From NCBI RefSeq assembly GCF_947654165.1, contig NZ_CANTKB010000010.1, positions 1-64,000 on the forward strand: a stretch of DNA of 64,000 bases, given 5' to 3'. The position numbers were made by a program, and so were the translations under genes. This document shows, piece by piece, positions 16,436-25,824 of the stretch. Under the pieces are notes generated by a model. It was not told the DNA's origin, searched no databases, and saw only the letters and a list, made by a program, of their open reading frames with translations. The DNA is from an uncultured Blautia sp. (GTDB lineage: Bacteria; Bacillota; Clostridia; Lachnospirales; Lachnospiraceae). Numbering within the stretch: position 1 is the first letter of the stretch; each line of letters opens with the position of its first letter.

Positions 16436-18988
16436 ATGTCCGATAAATTATATGAAATGATGGATTGGGCCGAGATAGAGGCTGTAGTATATTCTGAAGA
16501 AAGCGAACCGAAAAAAATTTTAGGTCCCAAGGTGACAGAAAACGGGATTTTGATTCAGTGTTTCCTGCCGGGTGTACAGCGGGTCAAGGTGCTTCTGGGA
16601 AGAGGAAAGCAGGATTTCGATATGGTGATGGAAGATGAAGCAGGATTTTTCTCCGTATTGATTCCGGGAGACAAGATTCCGAAATACAAACTAGAAGCAG
16701 AATATGAAGAAAATGATGAGAAAAAAACGGTAAAATTTTATGATCCCTATGCTTTTGAAAATCAGATTACACCGGATGAAGAACAGCAGTTTAATGCAGG
16801 GATCTGTTATCAGATTTACGAGAAATTAGGTGCTCATCCGATGAAAATAAACGGTGTTGCAGGTGTGTATTTTGCCGTTTGGGCACCCAATGCCATGCGT
16901 GTCAGTGTGGTAGGCGATTTCAATCAGTGGGATGGCAGGATACATCAGATGAATCGGCTGAATACTTCTGGAATCTATGAACTATTTATTCCTGGATTGA
17001 AGCCTGGTGCATTGTATAAATATGAAATCAAGGCAAAAGGTTCTCTTGTATATTTAAAATCAGACCCTTATGGAAATGAGGCAGAGATGCGTCCTAACAC
17101 AGCATCTGTTGTAGCAGATCTGACCCAGTATCGCTGGGGAGATGCCCAGTGGATGAAAGACAGAAAGCAGCTTCATGATGAGAAGAAACCTATGGCTGTT
17201 TATGAAATGCATCTGGGATCCTGGAGAAAACCAGAGGAAGAAGACAGGCCATTCTATAATTACAGGGAAATTGCTCCTATGCTGGCTGCATATGTGAAGG
17301 ATATGGGTTACACCCATGTGGAACTGATGCCCGTTATGGAGCATCCCTTAGATGAATCCTGGGGATATCAGGTGACCGGATATTATGCTCCTACCAGTCG
17401 ATATGGAAGTTGTGAAGATTTTATGTATTTCATGGATTACATGCATCAGCAGGGCATTGGTGTGATTCTTGACTGGGTTCCTGCACACTTCCCGAAAGAC
17501 ACCTTTGGACTGTCTAATTTCGATGGTACCTGTTTGTATGAGCATCTGGATCCAAGACAGGGAATGCACCCGCACTGGGGTACCTTGATCTACAATTACG
17601 GAAGGCCCCAGGTGAAGAATTTCCTGATTTCCAATGCACTGTTCTGGATTGAAAAATACCATGCAGATGGTATCCGTATGGATGCAGTTGCTTCTATGCT
17701 GTATCTGGATTATGGAAAGAATGACGGAGAATGGGTGGCAAATATTTACGGTGGAAATGAAAACCTGGAAGCCATTGAATTCTTGAAACATCTGAATTCT
17801 ATTTTTAAAAAGCAGCATCCGGATGCTCTGCTGATCGCAGAGGAATCAACTGCATGGCCAAAGATCACCGGCAAGGTAGAAGATGACGGACTGGGCTTTG
17901 ACTATAAATGGAACATGGGCTGGATGAATGATTTTATCGATTATATGGGCAAAGATCCATTGTTCCGAGGAGGTGCTCATGATGAGCTTACCTTCAGCAT
18001 GGTCTATGCTTACAGTGAAAAATTCCTTCTGAGTCTTTCCCATGATGAGGTGGTTCACGGAAAGGGTTCCCTGCTCAATAAAATGCCGGGAGAGAAAGAA
18101 AAGAAGCTGGCGAATTTAAGGGCTGCCTACGGCTTTATGCTGGGACATCCGGGCAAAAAACTGCTTTTTATGGGACAGGAATTTGCTCAGGAGAGAGAGT
18201 GGTCTGAGCAGAGAGGACTGGACTGGAATCTTCTGGAAGAAAAAGAGCATCAGCAGATGCAGGATTATATGAAAGAATTGTGGAAGCTCTACAAAGAGCA
18301 GCCTGCATTATATGAGATTGATTACGATCCGTCAGGATTTGAGTGGATCAATCATATGGCATATGATAAGAGCATGCTCACTTTCATCAGAAAAGGGAAA
18401 AAACGGGAATCTACACTGGTATTTGTATGTAATTTCTCTGATGTTGCTTATGAGAAATATCAGATGGGTGTTCCGTATCCCGGTAAGTACAAAGAAATCT
18501 TTAACAGTGATGCAAAGAAATTCGGTGGAAACGGTGTAGTGAACGCAAGAGTAAAGGCATCAAAGAGAGAGGAATGTGATGAGCGTAAAAACTCTATTGT
18601 AATCAATGTTGCACCTCTTTCAGTACAGATTTTCTCCTTTACAAAAAATGAAACAAAAAAGGCAGAAAAGAAAACAGAGGAAAAGGCTCCAAAGGTTTCA
18701 AAAGTAAGAAAACAGCTTCAGGAAAAGATGGAAGCAGAACATTTGCAGGAAGCACAGAAGTATGAAGCGAAAGCTGAGAAGACAGTGACGGAAGAGGTTA
18801 AAAAGACCGAAAAACCAGAAGAGAAAACAGCAGCAAAAACACCAGAAAAAAAGCCTGCTGTACAACAAAAAACTGTTCTGAAAGAGTCCCGGGAAAAGAG
18901 GGAGGAAGCTGGAAAAGAAGTGAAGGCAGCAGAGCAAAAGACACAGAAAACAGTGAAAAAATCTGTGAGAACAAAGAAACAGAAATAA
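16436..18988 (+). CDS. glgB: 1,4-alpha-glucan branching enzyme with charged C-terminal tail
   Basis: Creates alpha-1,6 branches in glycogen. Domain order: N-terminal N1 module (about 1-115), CBM48 beta-sandwich (GVYFAVWAPNAMRVSVVGDFNQWDG near 145-170), GH13 (beta/alpha)8 barrel with nucleophile Asp in DGIRMDAVASML, acid/base Glu in LLIAEESTAWP, LSHDEVVHGKGSL, then the C-terminal beta domain ending near residue 735. After that comes a tail of roughly 115 residues made almost only of Lys, Glu, Ala, Thr and Val, absent from standard branching enzymes (about 630-730 residues). The tail is probably disordered or coiled coil; function unknown. glgP and malQ lie at 51-56 kb. Confidence 0.95.
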   Translation: MSDKLYEMMDWAEIEAVVYSEESEPKKILGPKVTENGILIQCFLPGVQRVKVLLGRGKQDFDMVMEDEAGFFSVLIPGDKIPKYKLEAEYEENDEKKTVKFYDPYAFENQITPDEEQQFNAGICYQIYEKLGAHPMKINGVAGVYFAVWAPNAMRVSVVGDFNQWDGRIHQMNRLNTSGIYELFIPGLKPGALYKYEIKAKGSLVYLKSDPYGNEAEMRPNTASVVADLTQYRWGDAQWMKDRKQLHDEKKPMAVYEMHLGSWRKPEEEDRPFYNYREIAPMLAAYVKDMGYTHVELMPVMEHPLDESWGYQVTGYYAPTSRYGSCEDFMYFMDYMHQQGIGVILDWVPAHFPKDTFGLSNFDGTCLYEHLDPRQGMHPHWGTLIYNYGRPQVKNFLISNALFWIEKYHADGIRMDAVASMLYLDYGKNDGEWVANIYGGNENLEAIEFLKHLNSIFKKQHPDALLIAEESTAWPKITGKVEDDGLGFDYKWNMGWMNDFIDYMGKDPLFRGGAHDELTFSMVYAYSEKFLLSLSHDEVVHGKGSLLNKMPGEKEKKLANLRAAYGFMLGHPGKKLLFMGQEFAQEREWSEQRGLDWNLLEEKEHQQMQDYMKELWKLYKEQPALYEIDYDPSGFEWINHMAYDKSMLTFIRKGKKRESTLVFVCNFSDVAYEKYQMGVPYPGKYKEIFNSDAKKFGGNGVVNARVKASKREECDERKNSIVINVAPLSVQIFSFTKNETKKAEKKTEEKAPKVSKVRKQLQEKMEAEHLQEAQKYEAKAEKTVTEEVKKTEKPEEKTAAKTPEKKPAVQQKTVLKESREKREEAGKEVKAAEQKTQKTVKKSVRTKKQK

Positions 18989-19010
18989 TGATATAAAACA
19001 GCAAAAGAAA

Positions 19011-19056
19011 AGGGCTGACGCAGGAAAAAAAGAAATCTGATTTTTGCGGCAGCCCT
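19011..19056 (+). terminator. hairpin after glgB
   Basis: AGGGCTG-A-CGCA pairs with TGCG-G-CAGCCCT (19011-19056). The T tract after it is weak, so termination may be partial and mscS may be read through. Confidence 0.5.
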
Positions 19057-19075
19057 GCTTTAAAGGACGGAATGT

Positions 19076-19969
19076 ATGAATATAATTTTAGCAGATGTAC
19101 TTGGTGAAGTAGGAGAAACCCTGGAAAAGGAAGGTGTCCAGGGATTTTTTGATAAGTTTGTTACCTGGGAATACTGGGAAAGTAAGCTTCCGCTGATTGG
19201 AAATTTTGCAGGAAGAGTACTGTTGGCTATTTTGGTATATATCATTGCCAGTAAACTCATTCACAAATTATGCAAATTTATTGTAATGTCAATGAAAAAA
19301 GCAAATGCAGATACCGGGGTTACCCAGTTTGTATCTTCGTTTGTAAAGGCGGCTCTCTATGGACTGCTGATCATCACCATAGCCACCAGCTTTGGTGTCA
19401 AAGAGTCGTCGATTGCAGCATTGCTGGCTTCCAGTGGTGTTGCTATCGGTCTTGCTTTGCAGGGCGGCTTGTCAAATCTGGCAGGTGGTGTGATCATCCT
19501 GATTTTAAGACCTTTCAGTATAGGCGATTATATTATTGAATGTACAGATAAACAGGAGGGAACTGTTGTAAAAATAGATTTGTTTTATACCACCTTATCT
19601 ACTGTGGATAACAGACGAATCACGATTCCCAATGGTAACCTCACCAGTGCCAGCATTGTAAATGTAACAGCAAGAGATCAGAGAAAGCTGGAAATTAAAG
19701 TCGAAATAGCATATTCAGCAGATTTAAAAAAAGCAAAAGGAATTCTGGAGCGTTTGCTTCATGAAGATGCAAATATTTTGTCGGATCAGGAAATGCAGGT
19801 GTTCGTGGACGAACTTGGTGCCAGCGGAATTATGCTTGGGTTGAGGGCCTGGGTCAATACAGATCAGTACTGGCCTACAAAGTGGCGTCTGAACGAGGAA
19901 ATCAAGCTTGCTTTTGATGAAGAAAATATTGAAATACCATTTCCACAGATGGATGTTCACATCCGATAA
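19076..19969 (+). CDS. mscS: small-conductance mechanosensitive channel, MscS family
   Basis: Membrane channel that opens under hypo-osmotic stress. The 297 residues show three hydrophobic segments (about 42-60, 80-105, 112-140), with TM3 rich in Gly/Ala (ASSGVAIGLALQGGLSNLAGG), followed by the MscS beta domain (IEC...GTVVKIDLFYTTLSTVDNRRITIPNG) and the C-terminal alpha/beta domain. An amphipathic N-terminal helix precedes TM1. AAAGGACGG is a good ribosome site. Position after glgB is probably incidental. Confidence 0.93.
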   Translation: MNIILADVLGEVGETLEKEGVQGFFDKFVTWEYWESKLPLIGNFAGRVLLAILVYIIASKLIHKLCKFIVMSMKKANADTGVTQFVSSFVKAALYGLLIITIATSFGVKESSIAALLASSGVAIGLALQGGLSNLAGGVIILILRPFSIGDYIIECTDKQEGTVVKIDLFYTTLSTVDNRRITIPNGNLTSASIVNVTARDQRKLEIKVEIAYSADLKKAKGILERLLHEDANILSDQEMQVFVDELGASGIMLGLRAWVNTDQYWPTKWRLNEEIKLAFDEENIEIPFPQMDVHIR

Positions 19970-20086
19970 ACAAATTATGTGCTATATTTTATAGAGTCTT
20001 TATAATTTTTAAGAATCACGAAATGTTTTTTCCATTGGTTTGGTGCTAGAATGTAGTTAAGACAGACAATGGAAGGAATGAGAAAT

Positions 20087-20608
20087 ATGAAAACACAGGT
20101 TCTTTATAAAAGCAGAACCGGAAATACGGAAATGCTTGCAAAATCTATTTTTGAAGCAATTCCCGGAAAACAAAAAGACATTGCTCCTCTGGATGGACAA
20201 ATGGACTATGATTTGGGAGATCTTTATTTCATAGGATTTTGGACAGACAGAGGAACGGCAAGTGTTGATGTCCTGGATTATCTGGGAAGCCTGCAAGGGA
20301 AAAAAATAGCACTTTTCGGTACCTGCGGTATGGGAAACAGCCCTGCATATTATAAGAAATTGGAAGAAAACATCAGGGTCTTTATAGAAGATGACAACGA
20401 ATATCTTGGATCTTATATCTGCCAGGGGAAAATGCCCATTTCTGTGCGGCAGAAATATGCTGGTATGAGGACAGAGAAAAATGCAGCACAGGTGGATGCC
20501 ATGATTCAAAATTTTGACAGAGCTATGCTGCATCCGGATTGTCAGGATTTGCAGAATGCCAGAATATTTGTGAATCGGATTTTTGATAAAATAAAAAGGG
20601 AAGCGTAA
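20087..20608 (+). CDS. flavodoxin-like protein
   Basis: Short-chain flavodoxin fold of 173 residues. The N-terminal FMN phosphate loop is YKSRTGNTEMLAK. A second flavin-contact region is GFWTDRGTASVDVLDYL, and GTCGMGNSPAYY forms the third loop. A roughly 50-residue C-terminal extension follows (SVRQKYAGM onwards). Upstream ATGs at 20069 and 20078 are in frame, but GGAAGGA at 20071-20077 fits a start at 20087. It is an electron carrier or part of a small reductase. Similar proteins have been named BilS when next to a bilirubin reductase; no such reductase lies here, so I do not use that name. Confidence 0.8.
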   Translation: MKTQVLYKSRTGNTEMLAKSIFEAIPGKQKDIAPLDGQMDYDLGDLYFIGFWTDRGTASVDVLDYLGSLQGKKIALFGTCGMGNSPAYYKKLEENIRVFIEDDNEYLGSYICQGKMPISVRQKYAGMRTEKNAAQVDAMIQNFDRAMLHPDCQDLQNARIFVNRIFDKIKREA

Positions 20609-20612
20609 AAAT

Positions 20613-21029
20613 ATGAATAAAATAAAAGAAAAATTTTCAAAGTTTATGTATGGACGATACGGAACAGATAAATTGAATATGTTCCTTGTGATTGTTCTTT
20701 TGGTTTGTGCAGTAGGAAATATGTTTGTGAGAAATGCGTATTTCAGCGTTGTTCTTACTTCCTGGGAATTCCTGGTGATCATCTTGATTTATTACCGGAT
20801 GTTTTCAAGAAATATTTCCAAGAGATATGCAGAGAATCAGAAGTATCTGGCTTTGGAAAATCGTGTAAAAAGATTCTTTGGAAAGACGAAATATATGCAG
20901 CAGCAGAGAAAAAAATTTCATATTTATACCTGCCCGCAGTGCAAACAGAAAATCAGAATTCCAAAGGGAAAAGGAAAGATCAGTATTCGCTGTCCCAAAT
21001 GTGGAAGTGAGTTTGTGAAGAATAGCTGA
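20613..21029 (+). CDS. membrane protein with C-terminal zinc ribbon (hypothetical)
   Basis: 138 residues: two adjacent hydrophobic segments (about 22-40 and 47-63), a basic linker, and a CPQC-x15-CPKC zinc ribbon at about 113-133. Proteins of this shape are common in Lachnospiraceae and uncharacterised. It follows the flavodoxin gene after four bases, so the two are co-expressed; whether they work together is unknown. Confidence 0.75.
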   Translation: MNKIKEKFSKFMYGRYGTDKLNMFLVIVLLVCAVGNMFVRNAYFSVVLTSWEFLVIILIYYRMFSRNISKRYAENQKYLALENRVKRFFGKTKYMQQQRKKFHIYTCPQCKQKIRIPKGKGKISIRCPKCGSEFVKNS

Positions 21030-21087
21030 GGACACAAAATTTTTGTGTGCAGGTTATAAGAAGGGAAAGAATGTTCCCGGAAAACAG

Positions 21088-21127
21088 AAACGGCTGAAAC
21101 CCAGTTTATGAGTTTCAGCCGTTTTTT
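21088..21127 (+). terminator. intrinsic terminator after the zinc-ribbon gene
   Basis: AAACGGCTGAAAC pairs with GTTTCAGCCGTTT, 11-base loop, run of six T. The minus-strand tRNA-Thr lies directly downstream. Confidence 0.9.
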
Positions 21128-21134
21128 AGCACTA

Positions 21135-21207
21135 AGCTGGAAATCGGACTCGAACCGACGACCCCTTCATTACGAGTGAAGTGCTCTACCAACTGAGCTA
21201 TTCCAGC
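21135..21207 (-). tRNA. tRNA-Thr (anticodon CGU)
   Basis: The minus strand folds as a full cloverleaf: acceptor GCTGGAA/TTCCAGC, D arm AGCTC...GAGC, anticodon stem CTTCA/TGAAG around loop CTCGTAA (anticodon CGT, reading ACG), and T arm GTCGG-TTCGAGT-CCGAT. CCA is not encoded; the discriminator is U. The remaining DNA up to 21300 is AT-rich with no gene. Confidence 0.95.
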
Positions 21208-21300
21208 AACTGCATCTAAATATAAAATATAACGGATTTTTTTGATTATGTCAAGTGTAATTTTCTAAATTATAAAAGTTTCCAGAGAAAAATGTCGGGT

Positions 21301-21717
21301 TTAAAGAAGAACAGATAAGGCTTTTGTGTATTTATCTTTCAGTCTTGGCGTCAAGGTTTCCTGCTGACTCAGGTGGTCTTTCATATCAGCCAGTTTGACC
21401 CACCATACTTCGGGATAGAGGTTCTGGATACGTTTGATTGTCTGAATATATTCGGTATAATTTTGATCCTGTACCTGGTGAGTAATATAAGACATGTGAG
21501 TGACCAAAAGTTTCTGAGGGTCAAGAGGGAGAATCTCCTCTATTCCGCAGGAAGAATCTTCCCATAAATCATGCAGCCATGCAAGTGCAATACAACGCTC
21601 CCTTAGCTCATGAGGAATCATAGGGTTTTCTTCTGTATAGGCGGCTACTCTTTCTGAATGAAGATAAGTTGTTTTGTCCAGAAAATGTTTTGCAAGAGCC
21701 TTTGCTTCCTCTATCAT
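21301..21717 (-). CDS. small HD-domain phosphohydrolase, RelA/SpoT-like
   Basis: A 138-residue single-domain HD protein. The metal-binding residues are visible as His near 19 (YLHSERV), HD-x2-ED in LAWLHDLWEDS near 48-54, and Asp in VKLADMKDHL near residue 108. HDxxED and KLAD are typical of the (p)ppGpp hydrolase branch (SpoT, Mesh1), but this protein is shorter than Mesh1 (about 180) and the substrate cannot be deduced. Alone on the minus strand with a TCCTCCT-complement ribosome site. Confidence 0.7.
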   Translation of the reverse strand: MIEEAKALAKHFLDKTTYLHSERVAAYTEENPMIPHELRERCIALAWLHDLWEDSSCGIEEILPLDPQKLLVTHMSYITHQVQDQNYTEYIQTIKRIQNLYPEVWWVKLADMKDHLSQQETLTPRLKDKYTKALSVLL

Positions 21718-21849
21718 CAGTTTCCTCCTTCTCTGTATAGCGAATGAATGATTTAACTTTACAATACCTTAAAATATGTTTCTTGACAACCCTTATTCAA
21801 AAAAAGAAGAAAAACTGGATAAAATTCATCTAAAATATATTTCCGGTAA

Positions 21850-21878
21850 TTGACAGCAACTGGTATTTATGTCATTAT
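21850..21878 (+). promoter_or_regulatory. promoter of potABCD
   Basis: TTGACA (21850-21855), 17-base spacer, CATTAT (21873-21878), 45 bases before potA. A second TTGACA at 21783 has no matching -10. Confidence 0.6.
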
Positions 21879-21922
21879 ATAACATGGTAACGTTTTAAAT
21901 AGTGTAAGAAGAAGGAAAAAAC

Positions 21923-23002
21923 ATGAGTGAACAATTACTGGAATTAAAAAACATAAAGAAAAGTTTCGGTGAAACAGATGTACTCAATGGGATTACACTC
22001 TCTATAGAAAAAGGAGAATTTATCACCTTTCTTGGTGCTTCCGGCTGTGGGAAGACGACTACGCTGCGTATTATCGCCGGTCTGGAGCAGCCAGAAGCAG
22101 GTTGTGTATTTCTGGATGGAAAAGATGTCACAGGTCTGTCTCCCAACGAGAGAGATGTCAATACGGTATTTCAGAATTATGCCTTATTTCCGCATATGAA
22201 TGTGGAGGCAAATGTGGGATACGGACTGAAAATCAGAAAAGTACCTAAGGGAGAAATCAAAACCAGAGTAAAAGAAATGTTAGCATTGGTTCAGTTGGAA
22301 GGATATGAGAAACGAATGCCTTCAGAGTTATCAGGTGGACAAAAACAGAGGGTTGCTATTGCAAGGGCTTTGGTGAATCGCCCGAAGCTGCTGCTTTTGG
22401 ACGAACCTCTGGGAGCGTTGGATCTTAAACTGAGACGCTCAATGCAGCTAGAGCTAAAGCGACTGCAAAAAAAACTGGGAATTACTTTCCTGTATATTAC
22501 TCATGACCAGGAAGAGGCCATCAACATGTCAGATCGAATCGTGGTCATGAAAGACGGACAGTTTGAACAGATTGGAACACCAGATGAGATATACAATCAT
22601 CCCAAAACCAGCTATGTGGCAGATTTTGTGGGAAATGCCAACATTCTTACAGGGACTGTTCAGCATCTGGAAGGAGAGATGGCAGAAGTGGAAATAGAAG
22701 GACAGACGCTTCATGCAAAAGCCGTTCCGGAATTGTGTATTGGAAAGAAGATTTCCCTGGCAGTAAGAAGAGAACACCTTTCCGTTTGTGAAAAATGTAC
22801 AGAAGGGCTGCCTGCGGTAGTGGAAGATAAATCTTTTAATGCCGGACAGCTTCATATGACCTTGAAGTTGAAATCAGGAAAAGAACTGACAGCCAGTCGC
22901 TATGGTATGGATTCTCATCTGATTCCGGGACAGAAAGTATGTGTAGGATGGAAACCTGAGCAGGCAGTGTTTGTGGATTTGGGGCAGGAGGCACTAGGAT
23001 GA
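21923..23002 (+). CDS. potA: spermidine/putrescine ABC transporter ATPase
   Basis: Energises polyamine import. 359 residues: nucleotide-binding domain with Walker A GASGCGKTTT, Q-loop, signature LSGGQKQRVAIARAL, Walker B LLLLDEPLGALD and H-loop ITHD, then a C-terminal TOBE domain from about residue 240. First of four genes in the order A-B-C-D typical of Firmicutes; its stop overlaps the potB start by four bases. Confidence 0.93.
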   Translation: MSEQLLELKNIKKSFGETDVLNGITLSIEKGEFITFLGASGCGKTTTLRIIAGLEQPEAGCVFLDGKDVTGLSPNERDVNTVFQNYALFPHMNVEANVGYGLKIRKVPKGEIKTRVKEMLALVQLEGYEKRMPSELSGGQKQRVAIARALVNRPKLLLLDEPLGALDLKLRRSMQLELKRLQKKLGITFLYITHDQEEAINMSDRIVVMKDGQFEQIGTPDEIYNHPKTSYVADFVGNANILTGTVQHLEGEMAEVEIEGQTLHAKAVPELCIGKKISLAVRREHLSVCEKCTEGLPAVVEDKSFNAGQLHMTLKLKSGKELTASRYGMDSHLIPGQKVCVGWKPEQAVFVDLGQEALG

Positions 23003-23856
23003 AAAAAAAGAAAACATCAGGCTTGTTTCTTACTGTGCTGCCTCTGTATGTTTTTACCATATGTTTTGTGGTAGGACCGCTGTTATACATGATCGCCCTG
23101 AGTTTTTCCACTCCGGGAGCCGGTTCATCCACCATTTGGAAATTTACCCTGGATAATTATAGAAAAATCGGGGAGCCGGTTTATCTGCAGAGTTTTGTCC
23201 AGTCTTTCCAACTGGCAATCACCAGTACTTTATTGATTGTACTTCTTGGATATCCTTTTGGATATTTTATGGCGAAGCTGTCTGAAAAAGGAAAGAGAAG
23301 AATGATGCTTCTGATCATGATTCCTTTCTGGACCAGTTCACTGATCCGTATGTATGGATGGATTCTGATTCTTCAGGCAAAGGGTGTGTTAAATACTCTG
23401 CTTTTAAAACTGGGACTGATAGATGAACCTTTAAAAATTTTGTATTCCTATCCGGCTGTGGTCATTGGGATGATTTATGCACTGCTGCCGTTTATGATTT
23501 TGTCTGTGTATTCCAGCGTGGAAAAAATGGACTGGTCCTTAGTAGAAGCAGCCAGAGACCTGGGGGCAGGTCCGGCGAAAGCATTTTTTACTATCACATT
23601 GAAATTGACTTTACCGGGTTTACTGACAGGAGTAATACTTACCTTCATTCCGTCTATGGGGTTGTTCTTTATTGCAGATATTCTGGGCGGAAACAAAATC
23701 GTACTGGTAGGCAGTGTCATACAAGATCAATTGACCAGAGGAAGTAACTGGCCATTTGCAGCAGCACTGGCTGTGGTGCTTATGATACTCACGTCTCTGA
23801 TGATTTTTGTATATCGGAAAGTGACACATGTAAAGGATTTGGAGGGATTGTATTGA
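22999..23856 (+). CDS. potB: spermidine/putrescine ABC transporter permease
   Basis: Inner-membrane permease of 285 residues with about six hydrophobic segments and the EAA loop EAARDLGAGPAKAFFTITLKL that docks on PotA. The N-terminus (MKKKKTSGLFLTVLPLYV) is typical of PotB. It overlaps potA upstream and potC downstream. Confidence 0.93.
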   Translation: MKKKKTSGLFLTVLPLYVFTICFVVGPLLYMIALSFSTPGAGSSTIWKFTLDNYRKIGEPVYLQSFVQSFQLAITSTLLIVLLGYPFGYFMAKLSEKGKRRMMLLIMIPFWTSSLIRMYGWILILQAKGVLNTLLLKLGLIDEPLKILYSYPAVVIGMIYALLPFMILSVYSSVEKMDWSLVEAARDLGAGPAKAFFTITLKLTLPGLLTGVILTFIPSMGLFFIADILGGNKIVLVGSVIQDQLTRGSNWPFAAALAVVLMILTSLMIFVYRKVTHVKDLEGLY

Positions 23857-24629
23857 AAAAGAGATGGAAATGGCCGAAGGCATATCTGGCAGTTTTGACC
23901 TTTTTGATGTATCTGCCTCTGGTGATGGTTGTGATATTTTCATTTAATGAATCGAAGTTATCAGCCAGTTTTACCGGGTTTTCTTTGAAATGGTATGAAA
24001 TCCTGGCACATGACAGAGACTTAAAAGAAGCTTTGATGAACAGTATCGTTTTAGGTGTGCTAAGTTGTGGGATTTCTGCTGTGATTGGGACTTTAGGAGC
24101 AGTGGGAATGGCCAGGGTGAATTACAGAAGCAAAGGGATGATGGAGTATCTTTCTACCATACCGATTATGATTCCTGAAATCATTCTTGGAATGGTGTTT
24201 CTGGTATTTTTTTCTTTGCTGAACCTGCCTTTTGGTATGGTAACGCTGGTGATTGCACATACTACCTTCTGTGTTCCCTATATTTTTATGATGGTGAAGG
24301 CACGGCTGGTAGGAATCGATAAATCCTTAGAAGAGGCAGCCAGAGATTTGGGAGCAGGTCCTGTGAGAACCTTTTTTGATATCACGATGCCCTTGATCAT
24401 GCCTGCGGTATTGTCCGGCTCATTGCTGGCTTTTGCCATGTCCTTTGATGATGTGGTAATCAGTATTTTTGTGAACGGGCCAAGACTGAATACTCTTCCG
24501 GTGAAGATATATGCCCAATTAAAGACAGGAGTGACACCTGAGATTAATGCTCTGTGTACGATTATTTTAGCTGTTATTATCCTGGTTCTGGGGCTTTCTT
24601 CCCTGATTGCTAAGAAGACACAGAAATAA
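23853..24629 (+). CDS. potC: spermidine/putrescine ABC transporter permease
   Basis: Second permease, 258 residues, six hydrophobic segments, EAA loop EEAARDLGAGPVRTFFDITM and the PotC-like MSFDDVVISIFVNGP. It starts with TTG at 23853, which overlaps the potB TGA as TTGA, with GGAGGG (23841-23846) as ribosome site. Confidence 0.92.
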   Translation: MKKRWKWPKAYLAVLTFLMYLPLVMVVIFSFNESKLSASFTGFSLKWYEILAHDRDLKEALMNSIVLGVLSCGISAVIGTLGAVGMARVNYRSKGMMEYLSTIPIMIPEIILGMVFLVFFSLLNLPFGMVTLVIAHTTFCVPYIFMMVKARLVGIDKSLEEAARDLGAGPVRTFFDITMPLIMPAVLSGSLLAFAMSFDDVVISIFVNGPRLNTLPVKIYAQLKTGVTPEINALCTIILAVIILVLGLSSLIAKKTQK

Positions 24630-24656
24630 GACTAAAAGAAAGATGAGGTATTAGAT

Positions 24657-25697
24657 ATGAAAAAAAGAATACTTGCAATGCTGCTGTGCACAGTGATGGC
24701 CGGAACAATGCTGGCCGGCTGTGGTGAAAAGAAAGAGGAAGCAAACAAAGAGCTGGTATTATATACCTGGGAAGGATTATTTCCCCAGGAGGTTTTGAAC
24801 AAATTTGAGGAAGAAAAGGGTATCAGGATCATTAGTTCCAACTTTGATTCTAATGAAACCATGCTGGAGAAAGTGCAGCAGTCCGATGGAAAAGATTATG
24901 ACCTGGTCATTGGAGATGACTATATCATTGAGCAGGTGGTAAACAGCGGATTGGCAAAAGAGCTGGACAGGGCAAAGCTTACAAATTATAAAAATATCAA
25001 TCCATTATATCAGAGCCAGTTTTATGATCCAGATAACAAATATACTATTCCTCACGGAGCAGGGATTCCGTTAATTGTATATGACCCGGAACAGGTGGAT
25101 TTTGAAATCAAGGGTTATAGTGATTTGTGGAATCCAAAATTGGAAGACAAGATTGCTACCATTGCCAGCTATCGTGCCATTGAAGGAATGGTGCTGCTGA
25201 CCATGGGCAAGAGTATGAATGAAGAAGATCCGGCTGTGATCAAAGAAGCGGGTGAAAAATTAAAAGAACTGGCACCGAATATCAGGATGATTCAGGATAC
25301 GAATACTCAGAATGCTTTATTGAATGGAGAAGCAGCAGTGGGAATTCTCTATACTTCCCAGGTGATTGCAGCTCTTGCGGAAAATCCTGATTTGAAGGTG
25401 GTTTACCCGGAAGAAGGACTGGGATTTGGAATTATGAATTTCTTTATTCCAAAGAATGCACCGGATACGGAAGAAGCATATGAATTTTTAAATTATATTT
25501 TAGAGCCGGAAGTAGCGGCAGAATGCTTTGATTTCCTTGGTTATTATTGTACCAACAAGGCAGCAGATGAACTGGTAAATCCAGATTTGGTAGTGCCGGA
25601 TTCTGTGACAAAAGGTGAGATCATTCAGAATGTGAGCCAGGAAGCAGAAGAGGTTTACAATCAGAACTGGACAGAATTTAAGGCTGCTTGCGATTAA
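24657..25697 (+). CDS. potD: spermidine/putrescine-binding lipoprotein
   Basis: Substrate-binding component, 346 residues. The signal peptide ends in the lipobox LAGC (Cys near residue 22), so it is anchored outside the membrane. The mature part is a two-lobe solute-binding fold with LVLYTWEGLFPQEVL at the start and the DYDLVIGDDYIIEQ and YTSQVIAAL segments found in PotD/PotF. Last gene of potABCD, followed by a strong hairpin. The exact polyamine is not determinable here. Confidence 0.92.
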   Translation: MKKRILAMLLCTVMAGTMLAGCGEKKEEANKELVLYTWEGLFPQEVLNKFEEEKGIRIISSNFDSNETMLEKVQQSDGKDYDLVIGDDYIIEQVVNSGLAKELDRAKLTNYKNINPLYQSQFYDPDNKYTIPHGAGIPLIVYDPEQVDFEIKGYSDLWNPKLEDKIATIASYRAIEGMVLLTMGKSMNEEDPAVIKEAGEKLKELAPNIRMIQDTNTQNALLNGEAAVGILYTSQVIAALAENPDLKVVYPEEGLGFGIMNFFIPKNAPDTEEAYEFLNYILEPEVAAECFDFLGYYCTNKAADELVNPDLVVPDSVTKGEIIQNVSQEAEEVYNQNWTEFKAACD

Positions 25698-25732
25698 TTA
25701 AAATTAAGAGATACATAAGAGAAAAATTTGAC

Positions 25733-25812
25733 GCATTTCAGAATACTTATACCATTCCAGCTCAGGCAGAACTGATAAGGTATAAGTATTTTGGAATGCT
25801 GTTTTGTTTTTA
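25733..25812 (+). terminator. terminator after potD
   Basis: A long stem of 21 positions (25733-25753 with 25779-25799) followed by TGTTTTGTTTTT. It also faces the end of the convergent ABC exporter gene. Confidence 0.88.
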
Positions 25813-25824
25813 TCATATTTTGTT

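Noticed and set aside
20087..20608. Flavodoxin as BilS of a bilirubin reductase operon
   Set aside because: No BilR-like reductase is adjacent; the flavodoxin fold alone does not support that role.
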